NCBI GenBank assembly: GCA_030533415.1
Contig: JAUNJE010000005.1
Span: forward strand, 1-64,000
Direction of reading: 5' to 3'
Source of the DNA: Eubacteriales bacterium
Lineage (GTDB): Bacteria; Bacillota; Clostridia; Oscillospirales; Oscillospiraceae
DNA length: 64,000 bases
Part shown: positions 25,562 to 34,985 of the stretch, in pieces
Numbering within the stretch: position 1 is the stretch's first letter
Layout of the letters: every line of letters starts with the position of its first letter
Notes under the pieces: model-generated
Told to the model about the DNA's origin: nothing
Database searches by the model: none
The model's input: only the letters and a program-made list of their open reading frames with translations
Position numbers and translations under genes: made by a program

Positions 25562-27665
25562 CAAGTGGGTCACCGCCGGAATTGCTGCGGTGTTGGCCTT
25601 TCTCCTCGCCTTTGGCACCGCAGGCGGTATAGTCACCGCCTTTGCCCTGCCGCTAAAAAGCTATCCGGCGGTGGTATGGGCCTGGGCATTTTCTTCCCTT
25701 TTTTGCGCTGCCGCCTTCAGCTGGAAGCGGGGCGGCATCCTGGTATTGGGCCTGTTGGCTCTGTTGGCAGGCTACCTGTGGCACCGGGGAGATCTTCCCG
25801 AACAGGTTTTACGGCTCTTATACCACATTACTTACATTTATGACAAGGGCTACGGTTGGGGCGTCTTTCTGCCCATGGAGCTTCCATGGTGGACGGACTT
25901 TGTGGATTTGCCTATGGCGCTTCTGGGGGCGGCTGTCTCCATGGTAACCGCGTGGACAGTATGCCGGGGCATAAACGGGGATTACGCCATTATTTGTGCT
26001 CTTTTGCCCCTGCTTTCCTGCCTGGTGGTCACGGACACCGTACCGGGAACGGGAAACCTGTTCGCCCTGTTTTTCGCAGTGGTGATGCTTCTGCTGACAA
26101 GCCGTGTCCGAAGTGAGAATGTCCTTCAGGGAAACCGGCTGACCCTCCTTGCCGCCATTCCCACGGCACTTGCCCTGGGCGGGCTGTTTCTGGCCGTGCC
26201 GCAGGAAGGTTATGTAAACCAATCTGCCGCGATTCGGGATGACATTCTGGCCTGGTTTCTGGATTTTCCCGAGACTCTGGAAAGCACGGTTCAGGAGGTC
26301 ACCCTCAGCGTTTCGGGCAGCGAAGCGGAAAACGTGGACCTTGCTGCCATGGGCCGCCGCGTGGAATCCACTGCTCCGGTGATGTCCGTCACCGCCGAGG
26401 TGGGCGGCACCCTGTACCTGCGGGGCCAGGATTACGACGGATACGACGGAACCAGCTGGACTGCCTCCGGCCACCGGGACGAGAACTTTTCCTGCAGCGG
26501 CTCTTCCCTTGGCAATGTGACCATTGAAACCCAAAGCCAGCTGGAGCAGCTGTATCTGCCCTATTATCCCACCGGCGGGCAAAGCCTGGTGGGCGGCAGG
26601 CTGGAAAATCCCCAGCTTTATACCCAATACACCTTCTCCCGCACCGGGCTCCCGGACAATTGGCAGGCGCTGACCGCCGCCGGTGACAGTGCGGAAGCGC
26701 CGCCCCTCTTTGCTGACACTGCGGGCATGGAACAGCAGACCTACCTGGCCCTGCCCGAAAAAACCCGGTCCGGGGCTGAAGCCCTGCTTGCCCCCCTGTT
26801 TCAGGATGCCGGCACCACCACAGAAAAAGCCGCCGCCATCGCGAATTTCGTGCGAAACTCCGCCCTTTACGACCGGAACACCACCAGCATGCCCAGCGGC
26901 GAGGAGGATTTTGCCCTGTGGTTCCTGGAAGCGTCGGAGACGGGCTATTGCGTCCACTTTGCCACTGCGGCTGTGGTTCTGCTCCGGGCGGCAGGCATCG
27001 AAGCCCGGTATGTCAGCGGATACATGGTCCGCACCCTGTCGGGGCAAACTGCTGTTGTGACAGGAGAGAACGCCCACGCCTGGGCGGAATACTATGAGCC
27101 TGGCCTGAACACCTGGCTGGTGCTGGAAGCCACTCCCGCGGACTTAAATGTCCAGGCCGGGAACACAGGAGAGGTGCAGGCAACCCTTCCCTCCGCAGAG
27201 CCCACTGACGAAGCCACCAGCGCTTCCACCCAGCCACAGGCTGCGCCGCAGAATCCCACAGAGCCATCTGCCAGCGCGCCATCCCCGCAAGCGCCCGCGC
27301 CCCGGGACTTTGGTCCGGTGCTGAGGCTGCTTAAGTTCCTGCTGCTTTTGGCTGCGGCCGCGGCGGTTATTGAGGGACAGCGCCGGTGCCGTATCCGGCT
27401 TCGCCGCCGCAGTCAGCGAAGGGGACCGCCCAATGCCCAGGCCCTTGCCCGCTGGCGGGAAACGGAGCTGCTGGCCAAGCTATTGAAGGAATCCCCGCCC
27501 CAGAAGCTGGAAATTCTGGCGCAAAAGGCCAAATTCAGCCAGCATACTCTGTCGGCGGAGGAGCTTGCCCTTTTTGAGGGCTATCTGCGCACCGCGAAGA
27601 AACGCCTGCGGCAAATGCCCTGGTACCTGAGGCTGGCACACCGGTACGTGTTTGCCGTATATTAA
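25551..27665 (+). CDS. Transglutaminase-like membrane protein
   Basis: The 704-residue protein has six or so N-terminal membrane segments (residues ~8-250), an extracellular transglutaminase core and a final membrane helix (LKFLLLLAAAAAVIEG) with a cytosolic basic tail. The catalytic triad reads Cys in GYCVHFATAAVVLLRAAGIE, His in ENAHAWAEYYEPG and Asp in LEATPADL. A Pro/Ala/Ser/Thr/Gln-rich linker (about residues 545-585) connects to the last helix. It matches the TgpA/YebA type. ATG 25551 overlaps the DUF58 gene. The substrate is unknown. Confidence 0.88.
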   Translation: MKADKWVTAGIAAVLAFLLAFGTAGGIVTAFALPLKSYPAVVWAWAFSSLFCAAAFSWKRGGILVLGLLALLAGYLWHRGDLPEQVLRLLYHITYIYDKGYGWGVFLPMELPWWTDFVDLPMALLGAAVSMVTAWTVCRGINGDYAIICALLPLLSCLVVTDTVPGTGNLFALFFAVVMLLLTSRVRSENVLQGNRLTLLAAIPTALALGGLFLAVPQEGYVNQSAAIRDDILAWFLDFPETLESTVQEVTLSVSGSEAENVDLAAMGRRVESTAPVMSVTAEVGGTLYLRGQDYDGYDGTSWTASGHRDENFSCSGSSLGNVTIETQSQLEQLYLPYYPTGGQSLVGGRLENPQLYTQYTFSRTGLPDNWQALTAAGDSAEAPPLFADTAGMEQQTYLALPEKTRSGAEALLAPLFQDAGTTTEKAAAIANFVRNSALYDRNTTSMPSGEEDFALWFLEASETGYCVHFATAAVVLLRAAGIEARYVSGYMVRTLSGQTAVVTGENAHAWAEYYEPGLNTWLVLEATPADLNVQAGNTGEVQATLPSAEPTDEATSASTQPQAAPQNPTEPSASAPSPQAPAPRDFGPVLRLLKFLLLLAAAAAVIEGQRRCRIRLRRRSQRRGPPNAQALARWRETELLAKLLKESPPQKLEILAQKAKFSQHTLSAEELALFEGYLRTAKKRLRQMPWYLRLAHRYVFAVY

Positions 27666-27675
27666 GGAGAATTTC

Positions 27676-27957
27676 ATGGAAGAAAAATTTACCGCTGCCT
27701 GGGCGGAGGCCCGGGCAAAGGCGGAGACCCTGGGCATTCGCATGCGCCCCGTCGCGCCGCAGGATGCTATGAAAACCGCCCGCCGTGTTCTTTCCGGCAC
27801 CCGCCTCAGCGACGGTTTCAACGCCTTGCAGCACTGCGGACATTTGGAGCTGAGTTTGGAAGCGCTGGCCGTGGACAAGCGCTTTACTGCCCTGTTTACG
27901 GATGAACAGGCCAACGAAGCATTGGTGCGCCTGCTGGAAGCCGGCTACCAATTTTAG
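27676..27957 (+). CDS. Small hypothetical protein
   Basis: This 93-residue soluble, mostly helical protein (EEKFTAAWAEARAKAETLGI, then RRVLSGTRLSDGFNALQHCG) is not recognised. ATG 27676 follows AAGGAGAATTTC and lies 10 bases after the transglutaminase gene, so it is cotranscribed as the last gene of the moxR operon. It has no membrane segment or signal peptide and a single Cys. The helical layout suggests a scaffold or regulator, but no function can be given. Confidence 0.7.
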   Translation: MEEKFTAAWAEARAKAETLGIRMRPVAPQDAMKTARRVLSGTRLSDGFNALQHCGHLELSLEALAVDKRFTALFTDEQANEALVRLLEAGYQF

Positions 27958-27979
27958 GCGGAGGGACCCCTCATACTGT

Positions 27980-28078
27980 TTCTTTATAAAAATGTTTCAT
28001 TTTTATAAAGAAGGCACCGCCTGCAAACAAAAGACTGCGTGGTACCCGGTTAGGAAACCGGGTACCGCTTTTCTTTTT
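27980..28078 (+). terminator. Two hairpins ending the moxR operon
   Basis: An AT-rich 15-bp stem (27980-28012, loop TTT) is followed by an 11-bp stem GGTACCCGGTT / AACCGGGTACC (28041-28066) and CTTTTCTTTTT. Confidence 0.9.
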
Positions 28079-28104
28079 ACAGTCTCTGCCGCCATAATAC
28101 GCAT

Positions 28105-28136
28105 AAAAAAGTCCCACGCTTTTTCAAGCGTGGGAC
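28105..28136 (-). terminator. Terminator of the oligopeptide transporter operon
   Basis: The stem GTCCCACGCTT / AAGCGTGGGAC (28111-28136) is followed on the minus strand by six T. Confidence 0.9.
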
Positions 28137-28142
28137 AGGGTA

Positions 28143-29099
28143 TCATACCAGATGGCAGGCCACGAAGTGATCCGGTTCCACTTCCCGCAGCTGGGGAACG
28201 GACTCGCTGCACCGGGCACAGGCCTGGGGACAGCGGCTGGAGAAGGGGCATCCCTTGGGCTTATTGATGGGGCTGGGAACGTCTCCTTCCAAGATCTGGC
28301 GCTTCTTCTGAAGCTCCTTTTCCGGGTCCGGGATGGGAACGGCGGACAGCAGGGCCTTGGAATAGGGATGCAGGGTATTGGCGTACAGCGCCTGGCTGGA
28401 GGCCAGCTCCATGACGCTGCCTAAGTACATCACCGCGATCCGGTCCGAAATATATTTCACAATATTCAGGTCATGCGCAATGAACAGGTAGGTCAGGCCC
28501 ATCCGCTGCTGCAGATCCCGCAGCAGGTTGATGACCTGGGCCTGAATCGACACATCCAGAGCCGAAATCGGCTCGTCGCAGACGATAAACTCTGGCTCCA
28601 CAGCCAGCGCCCGGGCAATGCCGATCCGCTGCCGCTGACCGCCGGAGAATTCGTGGGGGAACCGGCTGGCGTGCTCCCGGTTCAGTCCAACGGTGTCCAG
28701 CAGCTGCGCCACCCGCGCATGCCGCTCCTCAGGGGTGTACATCTTGTGGATGATCATCCCCTCTTCAATGATGGAGCCGACGGTCATACGGGGATCCAGG
28801 GACGCATAGGGATCCTGGAATACGATTTGGGCCTTTTTGGTAAAATCAAAGCGGTCCCGTTTTTTATGCAGGTCCAATTCCTTGCCGTCATAGATAAGCT
28901 TGCCCTTGGTGGGGGTATATATGCCCATCAGGGTGCGGCCCAGGGTGGACTTTCCGCAGCCGGATTCGCCCACCAAGCCCAGCGTTTCGCCCCGGCGGAT
29001 GGTCAGGTCGACCCCTTCCACCGCGTGGAGGGTACGGCCTCCGCTGACGCGGAAATATTTGCAAATGCCCTCGGCACGAACCAAAATATCATCGGCCAT
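28143..29099 (-). CDS. Oligopeptide ABC transporter ATP-binding protein (OppF-like)
   Basis: This 318-residue ATPase energises peptide uptake. Walker A is [16 protein letters not shown], the signature is [19 protein letters not shown], Walker B is [13 protein letters not shown] and the H-loop lies in [13 protein letters not shown]. The C-terminal oligopeptide-specific region, with Cys residues in [16 protein letters not shown], is the OPP-C domain that can hold an iron-sulfur cluster in some relatives. It is last in the order oppA-oppB-oppC-oppD-oppF and its start overlaps oppD by one base. Dipeptide or another substrate cannot be excluded. Confidence 0.92.
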   Translation of the reverse strand: MADDILVRAEGICKYFRVSGGRTLHAVEGVDLTIRRGETLGLVGESGCGKSTLGRTLMGIYTPTKGKLIYDGKELDLHKKRDRFDFTKKAQIVFQDPYASLDPRMTVGSIIEEGMIIHKMYTPEERHARVAQLLDTVGLNREHASRFPHEFSGGQRQRIGIARALAVEPEFIVCDEPISALDVSIQAQVINLLRDLQQRMGLTYLFIAHDLNIVKYISDRIAVMYLGSVMELASSQALYANTLHPYSKALLSAVPIPDPEKELQKKRQILEGDVPSPINKPKGCPFSSRCPQACARCSESVPQLREVEPDHFVACHLV

Positions 29100-30106
29100 T
29101 ACGTTTCACCTCTTTCTTCCGGAGAAGGACAGTCAGGATGGAGCAGCCAGCAGCTGGCGGTGTGATCCCCCTCCAGCTGAAATTCCGGGGGATATTCCTC
29201 CTGGCACAGCTTCATGCAGTGCTTGCACCGCGCGGCAAAGGCGCAGCCCTTGGGAGGATCCAGCAGATCCGGCGGCGTGCCCGGAATGGCTGTCAGCTGC
29301 TCCTCCCGGGTGGTATCCGGGGAAGGCAGGCTCTGCAGCAGCGCACGGGTGTAAGGGTGCGCATTGCGGTAGAAAATATCCTGGGTCGTACCGGCCTCTA
29401 CGATTTTGCCGGCATACATGACGGCCACCCGGTCCGCCGAACCGGCCACCACCCCCAAATCGTGGGTAATCAAAATGATGGCGGTATTGATCTGCTCCTT
29501 GATCTCTGCCAGCAGGTCCATGATCTGGGCCTGGATGGTCACATCCAAGGCGGTGGTAGGCTCGTCGGCAATCAACAGCTTAGGCCGGCAGCTTAAGGCC
29601 ATGGCGATCATCGCCCGCTGGCGCATACCGCCGGAATACTCATGGGGATACTGTTTGGCCCGCTCCTCAGGATTGGGGATGTTGACTTGGGACAGGCATT
29701 TCACCGCTTCGGCCGCCGCCTGCTTGCGGGTCAGCTTCTTGTGAAGCTTGATGGATTCCACGGTCTGCTTGCCCACCTGGGTGGTGGGATTCATGCAGGT
29801 CATGGGGTCCTGGAAAATCATAGAGACTTCCTTGCCCCGGATCGACTGCATTTGCTTTTCCGTTGCGTGGACAATGTCGTACTCCCCCAGCTGGATGGAG
29901 CCGTCCACGATCCGGGCCGGCGGCATGGGGTTGAGCTTCATAATGGTCTGGGCGGTCACGGACTTGCCGCAGCCGGACTCACCGACGATGGCAAGCACCT
30001 CGCCCTCGTCCACATGCAGCGTGACGCCGCGGACGGCCTGCACCTCACCTGCGTAGGTGTCGAAGGAAACCCGCAGGTCTTTGATATCGAGAACTCTATT
30101 TGCCAT
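29099..30106 (-). CDS. Oligopeptide ABC transporter ATP-binding protein (OppD-like)
   Basis: This 335-residue ATPase pairs with the OppF-like protein. Walker A is [16 protein letters not shown], the signature is [19 protein letters not shown], Walker B is [13 protein letters not shown] and the H-loop is [13 protein letters not shown]. The C-terminal OPP-C region has Cys in [19 protein letters not shown] 30106 follows GGAGGTAATCTC. It is tightly spaced in the operon, 4 bases after oppC. Confidence 0.92.
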   Translation of the reverse strand: MANRVLDIKDLRVSFDTYAGEVQAVRGVTLHVDEGEVLAIVGESGCGKSVTAQTIMKLNPMPPARIVDGSIQLGEYDIVHATEKQMQSIRGKEVSMIFQDPMTCMNPTTQVGKQTVESIKLHKKLTRKQAAAEAVKCLSQVNIPNPEERAKQYPHEYSGGMRQRAMIAMALSCRPKLLIADEPTTALDVTIQAQIMDLLAEIKEQINTAIILITHDLGVVAGSADRVAVMYAGKIVEAGTTQDIFYRNAHPYTRALLQSLPSPDTTREEQLTAIPGTPPDLLDPPKGCAFAARCKHCMKLCQEEYPPEFQLEGDHTASCWLLHPDCPSPEERGET

Positions 30107-30110
30107 GAGA

Positions 30111-31064
30111 TTACCTCCGAAGTTTGGGGTCGAACGCGTCCCGCAGACCGTCGCCGAACAGGTTAAACGCCAGCATGGTCAGGCTGATGCACACCGCCGG
30201 AATGATCAGCTGCCAGGGATAGAGCCGGAAATTTTCAATACCCGCCTGGGCGAGAGAACCCCAGGAGCACATGGGAAGCGGCACGCCCAGCCCCAGATAG
30301 CTCAGCCACGCCTCGGTGAAGATGGCGTTGGGGATGGACAGGGTCACCCGGACGATGATGACGGAGAGGGAATTGGGAAGCAGGTGCTTTGCGATGATCC
30401 GCCCGGCCCCCGCGCCCAAGCCTTCTGTGGCAAGGATATACTCCTGCTGCTTCAGGGCCACCACCTGGCCCCGGACCAGCCGGGCCATGGGGATCCAGCC
30501 CACAACGGAATAGGCAATGATGATGGTGGCAACGCCGGGCCGCAGAACCAGCATCAGCAGCGTCACGATCAGCAGGTAGGGGATACCGTTCAGGATCTCC
30601 AGGACCCGCATCATAATAATATCGACGGTACCGCCAAAATATCCGGAAATGCCGCCATAGATGACGCCCAGAAAGAAATCGATCAGGGCCGTGCTGAAGG
30701 CGATCAGCAGGGAGATTCGGCCGCCCATCCAAATCCGGGTAAAGATATCCCGGCCAAGGGTATCCGTGCCGAAAATATGGACATGGGTGCTGCCGGGGCT
30801 GTTGGGGTCGTCACAAACCATCCCCATGGGTGCGTTGGTGTGGCCGTAGTGCTGCTCCCGGTAGTCGAAGGCAGAGACCATAGGCACCACAATGGACAGC
30901 ACCAGCATCAAAAGAATGAGAATCACGCATACCAGGGCTACCCTATTCTTGACAAGACGGCGCATGGCATCCTGCATAAAGGTCATGCTGGGGCGGTTGA
31001 TGGCTTCTCTTTCCAAGACGTTTTCCCCCACATGGGCGAAACGTTCCTTTGCGATGTGTTCCAT
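30111..31064 (-). CDS. Oligopeptide ABC transporter permease (OppC-like)
   Basis: The 317-residue inner-membrane permease has a cytosolic N-terminus (EREAINRPSMTFMQDAMRRL), then about six membrane helices (VALVCVILILLMLVLSIVVP first) with the binding-protein-dependent transport EAA-type loop EGLGAGAGRIIAKHLLPNSL. An extracellular loop after helix 1 carries FGTDTLGRDIFTRIWMGGRI, the OppC signature. I prefer ATG 31064, as GGAGG lies 7 bases upstream; ATG 31070 is too close to it. Confidence 0.92.
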   Translation of the reverse strand: MEHIAKERFAHVGENVLEREAINRPSMTFMQDAMRRLVKNRVALVCVILILLMLVLSIVVPMVSAFDYREQHYGHTNAPMGMVCDDPNSPGSTHVHIFGTDTLGRDIFTRIWMGGRISLLIAFSTALIDFFLGVIYGGISGYFGGTVDIIMMRVLEILNGIPYLLIVTLLMLVLRPGVATIIIAYSVVGWIPMARLVRGQVVALKQQEYILATEGLGAGAGRIIAKHLLPNSLSVIIVRVTLSIPNAIFTEAWLSYLGLGVPLPMCSWGSLAQAGIENFRLYPWQLIIPAVCISLTMLAFNLFGDGLRDAFDPKLRR

Positions 31065-31066
31065 AC

Positions 31067-32008
31067 TCATTCCTCCAGCTTCACGCGCGGGTCGATAAAG
31101 CCATACAGCAGATCAACCACCAGAGTACATACAATCAACAGCGCGCCATAGAAAATGGTCGTACCGGAAATCATGGTATAGTCGCTGTTCTTGATGCTCA
31201 TGACGAAATACTTGCCCATTCCGGGAATGTTGAAAATGCTCTCAATAACGAAGGTACCGGTCATGACCGCAGCGATGGTGGGGCCCAGCACCGTGACCAC
31301 CGGCATAATGGCGTTGCGCAGGGTGTGCCGCCACAGAATCAGGCGCTGAGACAGGCCCTTGGACTTGGCGGTCTTGATGTAATCCGCGCTGAGTACGTCC
31401 AGCATGCTGGTGCGCATCAGCCGGGAAACGGTGGCCAGAGAGCTTAGCCCCAGAGCAAAGGCAGGCAGGACGGTCTGCTTGAAGCTGCCCCAGCCCTGGA
31501 CAGGAAGGAACGTGTGGCCCAGGGCCTGATTGAGCTTCAGTGCCAGGAAATACTGCAGCAGCGCGCCCAGGATAAAGCTGGGCACAGACACACCTATCAT
31601 GGCAATGATCATGGAAAGGGTATCTGCGGCGGAGCCGCGCTTGACAGCGGCCAGCGCGCCCAACAGCACACCGGCGATCACGGCGAAAATGATTGCCCGG
31701 ATACCCAGGTCCGCGGATACAAGGAAGGCATCCAGGATGATATCCAGGACGGGCTTTTCATAGCTCAGGGAGATACCCAGATCCCCCTTCAGGCAGTTGC
31801 GCAGATACATGCCATACTGGACAATCAAGGGCTTATCCAGGCCATATTTGGCCTCCATGCTGGCAAGAACGGAGGGAGGGGGCGTTTTGTCGCCAATGAA
31901 GGGCGTCCCCGGCAGCATGTGCATCAGGAAAAAGGTAATGGTGACCAGGGCAAGCAGTGTCAGCAGCGCATAGGCCACACGTTTTAGAATATATCGGGAC
32001 AAAGTCAT
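31067..32008 (-). CDS. Oligopeptide ABC transporter permease (OppB-like)
   Basis: This 313-residue permease starts MTLSRYILKRVAYALLTLLA with the first membrane helix. It has the classical periplasmic loop DKPLIVQYGMYLRNCLKGDL, the signature-type loop TAKSKGLSQRLILWRHTLRN and the end STTIFYGALLIVCTLVVDLL-like helix before the short tail YGFIDPRVKLEE. It forms the channel with OppC. AAGGAGG stands unusually close to ATG 32008. A structured 390-base gap separates it from oppA. Confidence 0.92.
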   Translation of the reverse strand: MTLSRYILKRVAYALLTLLALVTITFFLMHMLPGTPFIGDKTPPPSVLASMEAKYGLDKPLIVQYGMYLRNCLKGDLGISLSYEKPVLDIILDAFLVSADLGIRAIIFAVIAGVLLGALAAVKRGSAADTLSMIIAMIGVSVPSFILGALLQYFLALKLNQALGHTFLPVQGWGSFKQTVLPAFALGLSSLATVSRLMRTSMLDVLSADYIKTAKSKGLSQRLILWRHTLRNAIMPVVTVLGPTIAAVMTGTFVIESIFNIPGMGKYFVMSIKNSDYTMISGTTIFYGALLIVCTLVVDLLYGFIDPRVKLEE

Positions 32009-32146
32009 TTCCTCCTTGTAGTAACCGCGTTCAGGCTGAGCGGAAGGTCCGCAGAGGGGCAGGCCCTCTGCTCAGCCTGAAATGGGAGTGCTTCGAATCA
32101 GCGGGGATTCCGCTGCTCGGCGGCCGCATGGAAGCACTCTAAGCAA

Positions 32147-32392
32147 AGTGGCACGGGGTTGCCCCCGTGCCACTCAAAACGGAACGCATTTTATCGGCAT
32201 TGGGGCCGATTACGGCCAAGCGTAACGATCCGGGCGAATCATACCAGTTCTTATTAAAAAGGTTGAAAACCTTTTTATAGCACCGCAGGTGCGTTAAGAA
32301 CTGTATGGGACGACGTTTGTGGCGATTCGCCACAAACCGGAAGCGCCGTTAGGCGGTTCCTTCTTCCTAAAACCGTTAGGTTTTAGGAAGAA
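32147..32392. repeat. Highly structured spacer between oppA and oppB
   Basis: The stretch 32009-32398 has no gene. It holds a 12-bp hairpin (32147-32174). A nested set follows: outer stem GGCGAATC/GATTCGCC (32233-32331), next stem ATACCAGTTCTTA with TTAAGAACTGTAT, and two inner hairpins (32256-32276, 32280-32292). A hairpin with a 13-bp stem TTCTTCCTAAAAC / GTTTTAGGAAGAA (32361-32392) sits at the oppA end. It could reduce expression of the genes after oppA or stabilise oppA mRNA. Confidence 0.7.
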
Positions 32393-32398
32393 TCCGTA

Positions 32399-34261
32399 TC
32401 AGTCCGCCAGCTGGGTATAGATCAGGTTGTAGTACTGGAAGGGCAGCCGCAGAGCGCCGGAGGCGATCTTCTCACTGGCCAGGTACTCCTCCGCTCTCCA
32501 ATAGGTGGGGATGACGGGCATATCTTCAGCCAACTGCATCTCCGCCTGCACAAAGAGCTGTTCACGGGCGGCGGGATCTGTCTCAGTCTTGGTCGCATCA
32601 ATCAGGGCATCGTAGGCTTCGCTGGCATAACCGGTGTGGTTGTTGCTGTTGTTGCTGGTCCACAGCTCCAGGTCGGTCATGGGGTCGTTGTAGTCGGGGC
32701 CCCAGCCGCCGGAGAACAGGTCGTAGTTCTTGGCATTTCTGCGGGCGCGGGCCTCGCCAATGGTCAGGACCTCGATCTTGGCCTCAATGCCCAGGTTCTG
32801 ACGCAGCTGCTCCTGGATAACCTGGGAGAACAGCTCGTTGGCAGTGCCTTCGCTGGTCATCAGGGTGATGTCGATCTGGCTGGCATCCGTGTAGCCCAGG
32901 TCGGCCAGCGCCGCGGTCAGGTACTCCTGCGCCTTGGCAGTGTCGGCGGTAGCGGGATACAGGGCCTGGCCGCCGTTGGCAGCCTTGACCACATCACCGA
33001 AGGAGCCGCCATCCACGCTGCTGATGCCCAGGGAGAAGCAGTCGGGAGAGGTGTTCTGGTTCTTGAACACGGTAGCGATCAGCTGGGTCCGGTCAATGGC
33101 GTAGGAAATCGCCTTGCGGAGGTTGACGCTGCGGGTATCGGACAGCTTGGAGCCGGGATTGGCGGCGACGCCGTCCTCGTCCAGAGTGTTGGTGTAGAAA
33201 TAGAAGCTGTAGCCACCGGCGAAAGCGTCTACGGTGTAGCCCTCGGCGGTGAACATGCCGCTCTGGTCACCATTGGACAGGTCAATGATATCGATTTCGC
33301 CGCCCATGAAGGCGTTGATGGCAGTGTTGCGGTCGGTGTACTTGACAAAGTTGATCTTGTTCAGGGAAACGCTGTCGGCATCGTACCAGGTGGGGTTCTT
33401 CTCAACAACAATCTTGTTGTCGGTGATCCACTCAGTCATGTAGAAGGGGCCGTTGTAGAGCATCTTGTCGGGAGCGGTGCCATAAGCGTCCGCGCCAACC
33501 TCCGTGTAGAAGGGCTCATAGACGGGGCTGAGGACCTCGAACTTGACGGTCTGCAGGAAGTAGGGCTGATAGTTCTCCAGTTCCACCTGCAGGGTGTAGT
33601 CGTCCAGGGCCTTGAAGCCCACATCGTCCAGGGTCACTTCCGTGGTGGACTCGCCGGCCTTGTAATCCCAATAGGCCTGGGCATTCTTGAAGACCATGCC
33701 GAAGGAAGAATACTCGCTGGCGTTATCGGGGTTGATCAGCTCGCTCCAGGCAAAGACGAAGTCATTGGCGGTAACATCGGCCACGGGAGTGCCGGTGCTG
33801 TCCACCCACTTGGCGCCCTGGCGGATGTGGAAGGTCCAGGTCATGCCGTCGTCGCTGGTCTCCCAGGACTCGGCGGCGGCGCCGTAGACATTGTTGTTGC
33901 CGTCCAGCTTGACCAGCGCGTCATAGGTATGACGGGCAACGGCCAGCTCAGTGGCGTAGGTCATCTTCACGGTGTTCATCACGTCCATGGTGGAGCACTC
34001 TACCGTGATGGCGCCGGGCTCGCTGGTGCCGGTGTACATACCCTTGCCAACGTTGGCATTGGTATAGACTGCATTGGCAAGTTCCGCCTGCTCGGACAGG
34101 CCGGAGCCGGTGCTTTCAGCAGCTTGGGTGCCACCATCCGCAGCAGGGGTCGCAGCAGCTGCAGGTACGGTTGTCTCGGCGGTCGTGCCGTTGTCGCCGC
34201 AGGCCGCCAGAGACAGGACCATTGCGAGCGCAAGCAACATAGCTAGGATTCGGTTTTTCAT
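32399..34261 (-). CDS. Oligopeptide ABC transporter substrate-binding lipoprotein
   Basis: The 620-residue solute-binding protein has a lipoprotein signal (ILAMLLALAMVLSLAACGDN, lipobox LAAC, Cys near residue 22), a Thr/Ala-rich linker and the SBP_bac_5 fold (WTFHIRQGAKWVDSTGTPVA, KAISYAIDRTQLIATVFKNQ, LFSGGWGPDYNDPMTDLELW). It captures peptides outside the membrane for the OppBCDF transporter encoded next. It is longer than some family members but within range. ATG 34261 follows TAGGAGGAAAAGT. It is the first gene of the operon and, given the spacer hairpins, probably the most expressed. Confidence 0.93.
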   Translation of the reverse strand: MKNRILAMLLALAMVLSLAACGDNGTTAETTVPAAAATPAADGGTQAAESTGSGLSEQAELANAVYTNANVGKGMYTGTSEPGAITVECSTMDVMNTVKMTYATELAVARHTYDALVKLDGNNNVYGAAAESWETSDDGMTWTFHIRQGAKWVDSTGTPVADVTANDFVFAWSELINPDNASEYSSFGMVFKNAQAYWDYKAGESTTEVTLDDVGFKALDDYTLQVELENYQPYFLQTVKFEVLSPVYEPFYTEVGADAYGTAPDKMLYNGPFYMTEWITDNKIVVEKNPTWYDADSVSLNKINFVKYTDRNTAINAFMGGEIDIIDLSNGDQSGMFTAEGYTVDAFAGGYSFYFYTNTLDEDGVAANPGSKLSDTRSVNLRKAISYAIDRTQLIATVFKNQNTSPDCFSLGISSVDGGSFGDVVKAANGGQALYPATADTAKAQEYLTAALADLGYTDASQIDITLMTSEGTANELFSQVIQEQLRQNLGIEAKIEVLTIGEARARRNAKNYDLFSGGWGPDYNDPMTDLELWTSNNSNNHTGYASEAYDALIDATKTETDPAAREQLFVQAEMQLAEDMPVIPTYWRAEEYLASEKIASGALRLPFQYYNLIYTQLAD

Positions 34262-34902
34262 ACTTTTCCTCCTAAAAATTTTTTCCGCCCCGGGTCAGGG
34301 AACAGGGCCTGTTGAAACTCCGTCCGCCCGTGGCGTCATATTCCGCTTCTCCTGCTGACGCATCGGAAGGAATTATGCTTTTATTCAATGCAGAAACAGC
34401 GTCCTGCAAGCAGAAATATCCAGAAATTCATTTTGTGTTGCTTTAAGGGAAAACTTTGCAGAAAATTTTCAAGTTCCCGAAAGTTTAGAGAGTCCATAAA
34501 GCCGCTCCAATTTGCAGGTCTTTCACAGTGCTTAACACTTTCTGAATATCTTATTCACAATTATAGAATAAAAATTCGTTTTTTGCAACAACGCATTTCA
34601 CTGAAATTTTATTGGGATACTCTTGCATAATTGTGCTTTTTGCACATAGACAAATGTCCACAGCTTGTGTAACATTTTTTGGAAACCAAACAATTGCCTG
34701 TTCTCCCCAACTGCGGCCCCACCGCTTATTCCGGAAGGCAGGTCGCTGTGAATCAAAGAATGCCTGTGAAAAAACAACAAATACTATTGTCAAACGAAAA
34801 CGGAGGTCACGCCCATGTGTACAGCGGCAACTTACGCAAAATTAGCAAAACGCCGCCCCAAGGCGGTTCCGCAGAATCGCCCTGATAGCATGCCCTAGCG
34901 GC
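34262..34902. other. AT-rich intergenic region upstream of oppA
   Basis: No gene was found. The stretch is much richer in A and T than its surroundings (about 34380-34680) and should contain the oppA promoter on the minus strand, but no convincing -35/-10 pair was assigned. Nothing resembling a riboswitch or tRNA was seen. Confidence 0.5.
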
Positions 34903-34940
34903 AAAAAATGGCACCCCTTCCCCGAATGGGAAGAGGTGCC
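34903..34940 (-). terminator. Terminator of the iron-chelate transporter operon
   Basis: The 13-bp stem GGCACCCCTTCCC / GGGAAGAGGTGCC (one mismatch, 5-base loop, 34910-34940) is followed on the minus strand by six T. Confidence 0.88.
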
Positions 34941-34985
34941 GTGTCCATAATCTTATGCGCTGTCAGGCCCTTTGTACGCTATCTG

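Noticed and set aside
32636..34246. Plus-strand open frame across oppA
   Set aside because: Shadow. It lacks a start with ribosome site and reads as a low-complexity Val/Gly/His string.
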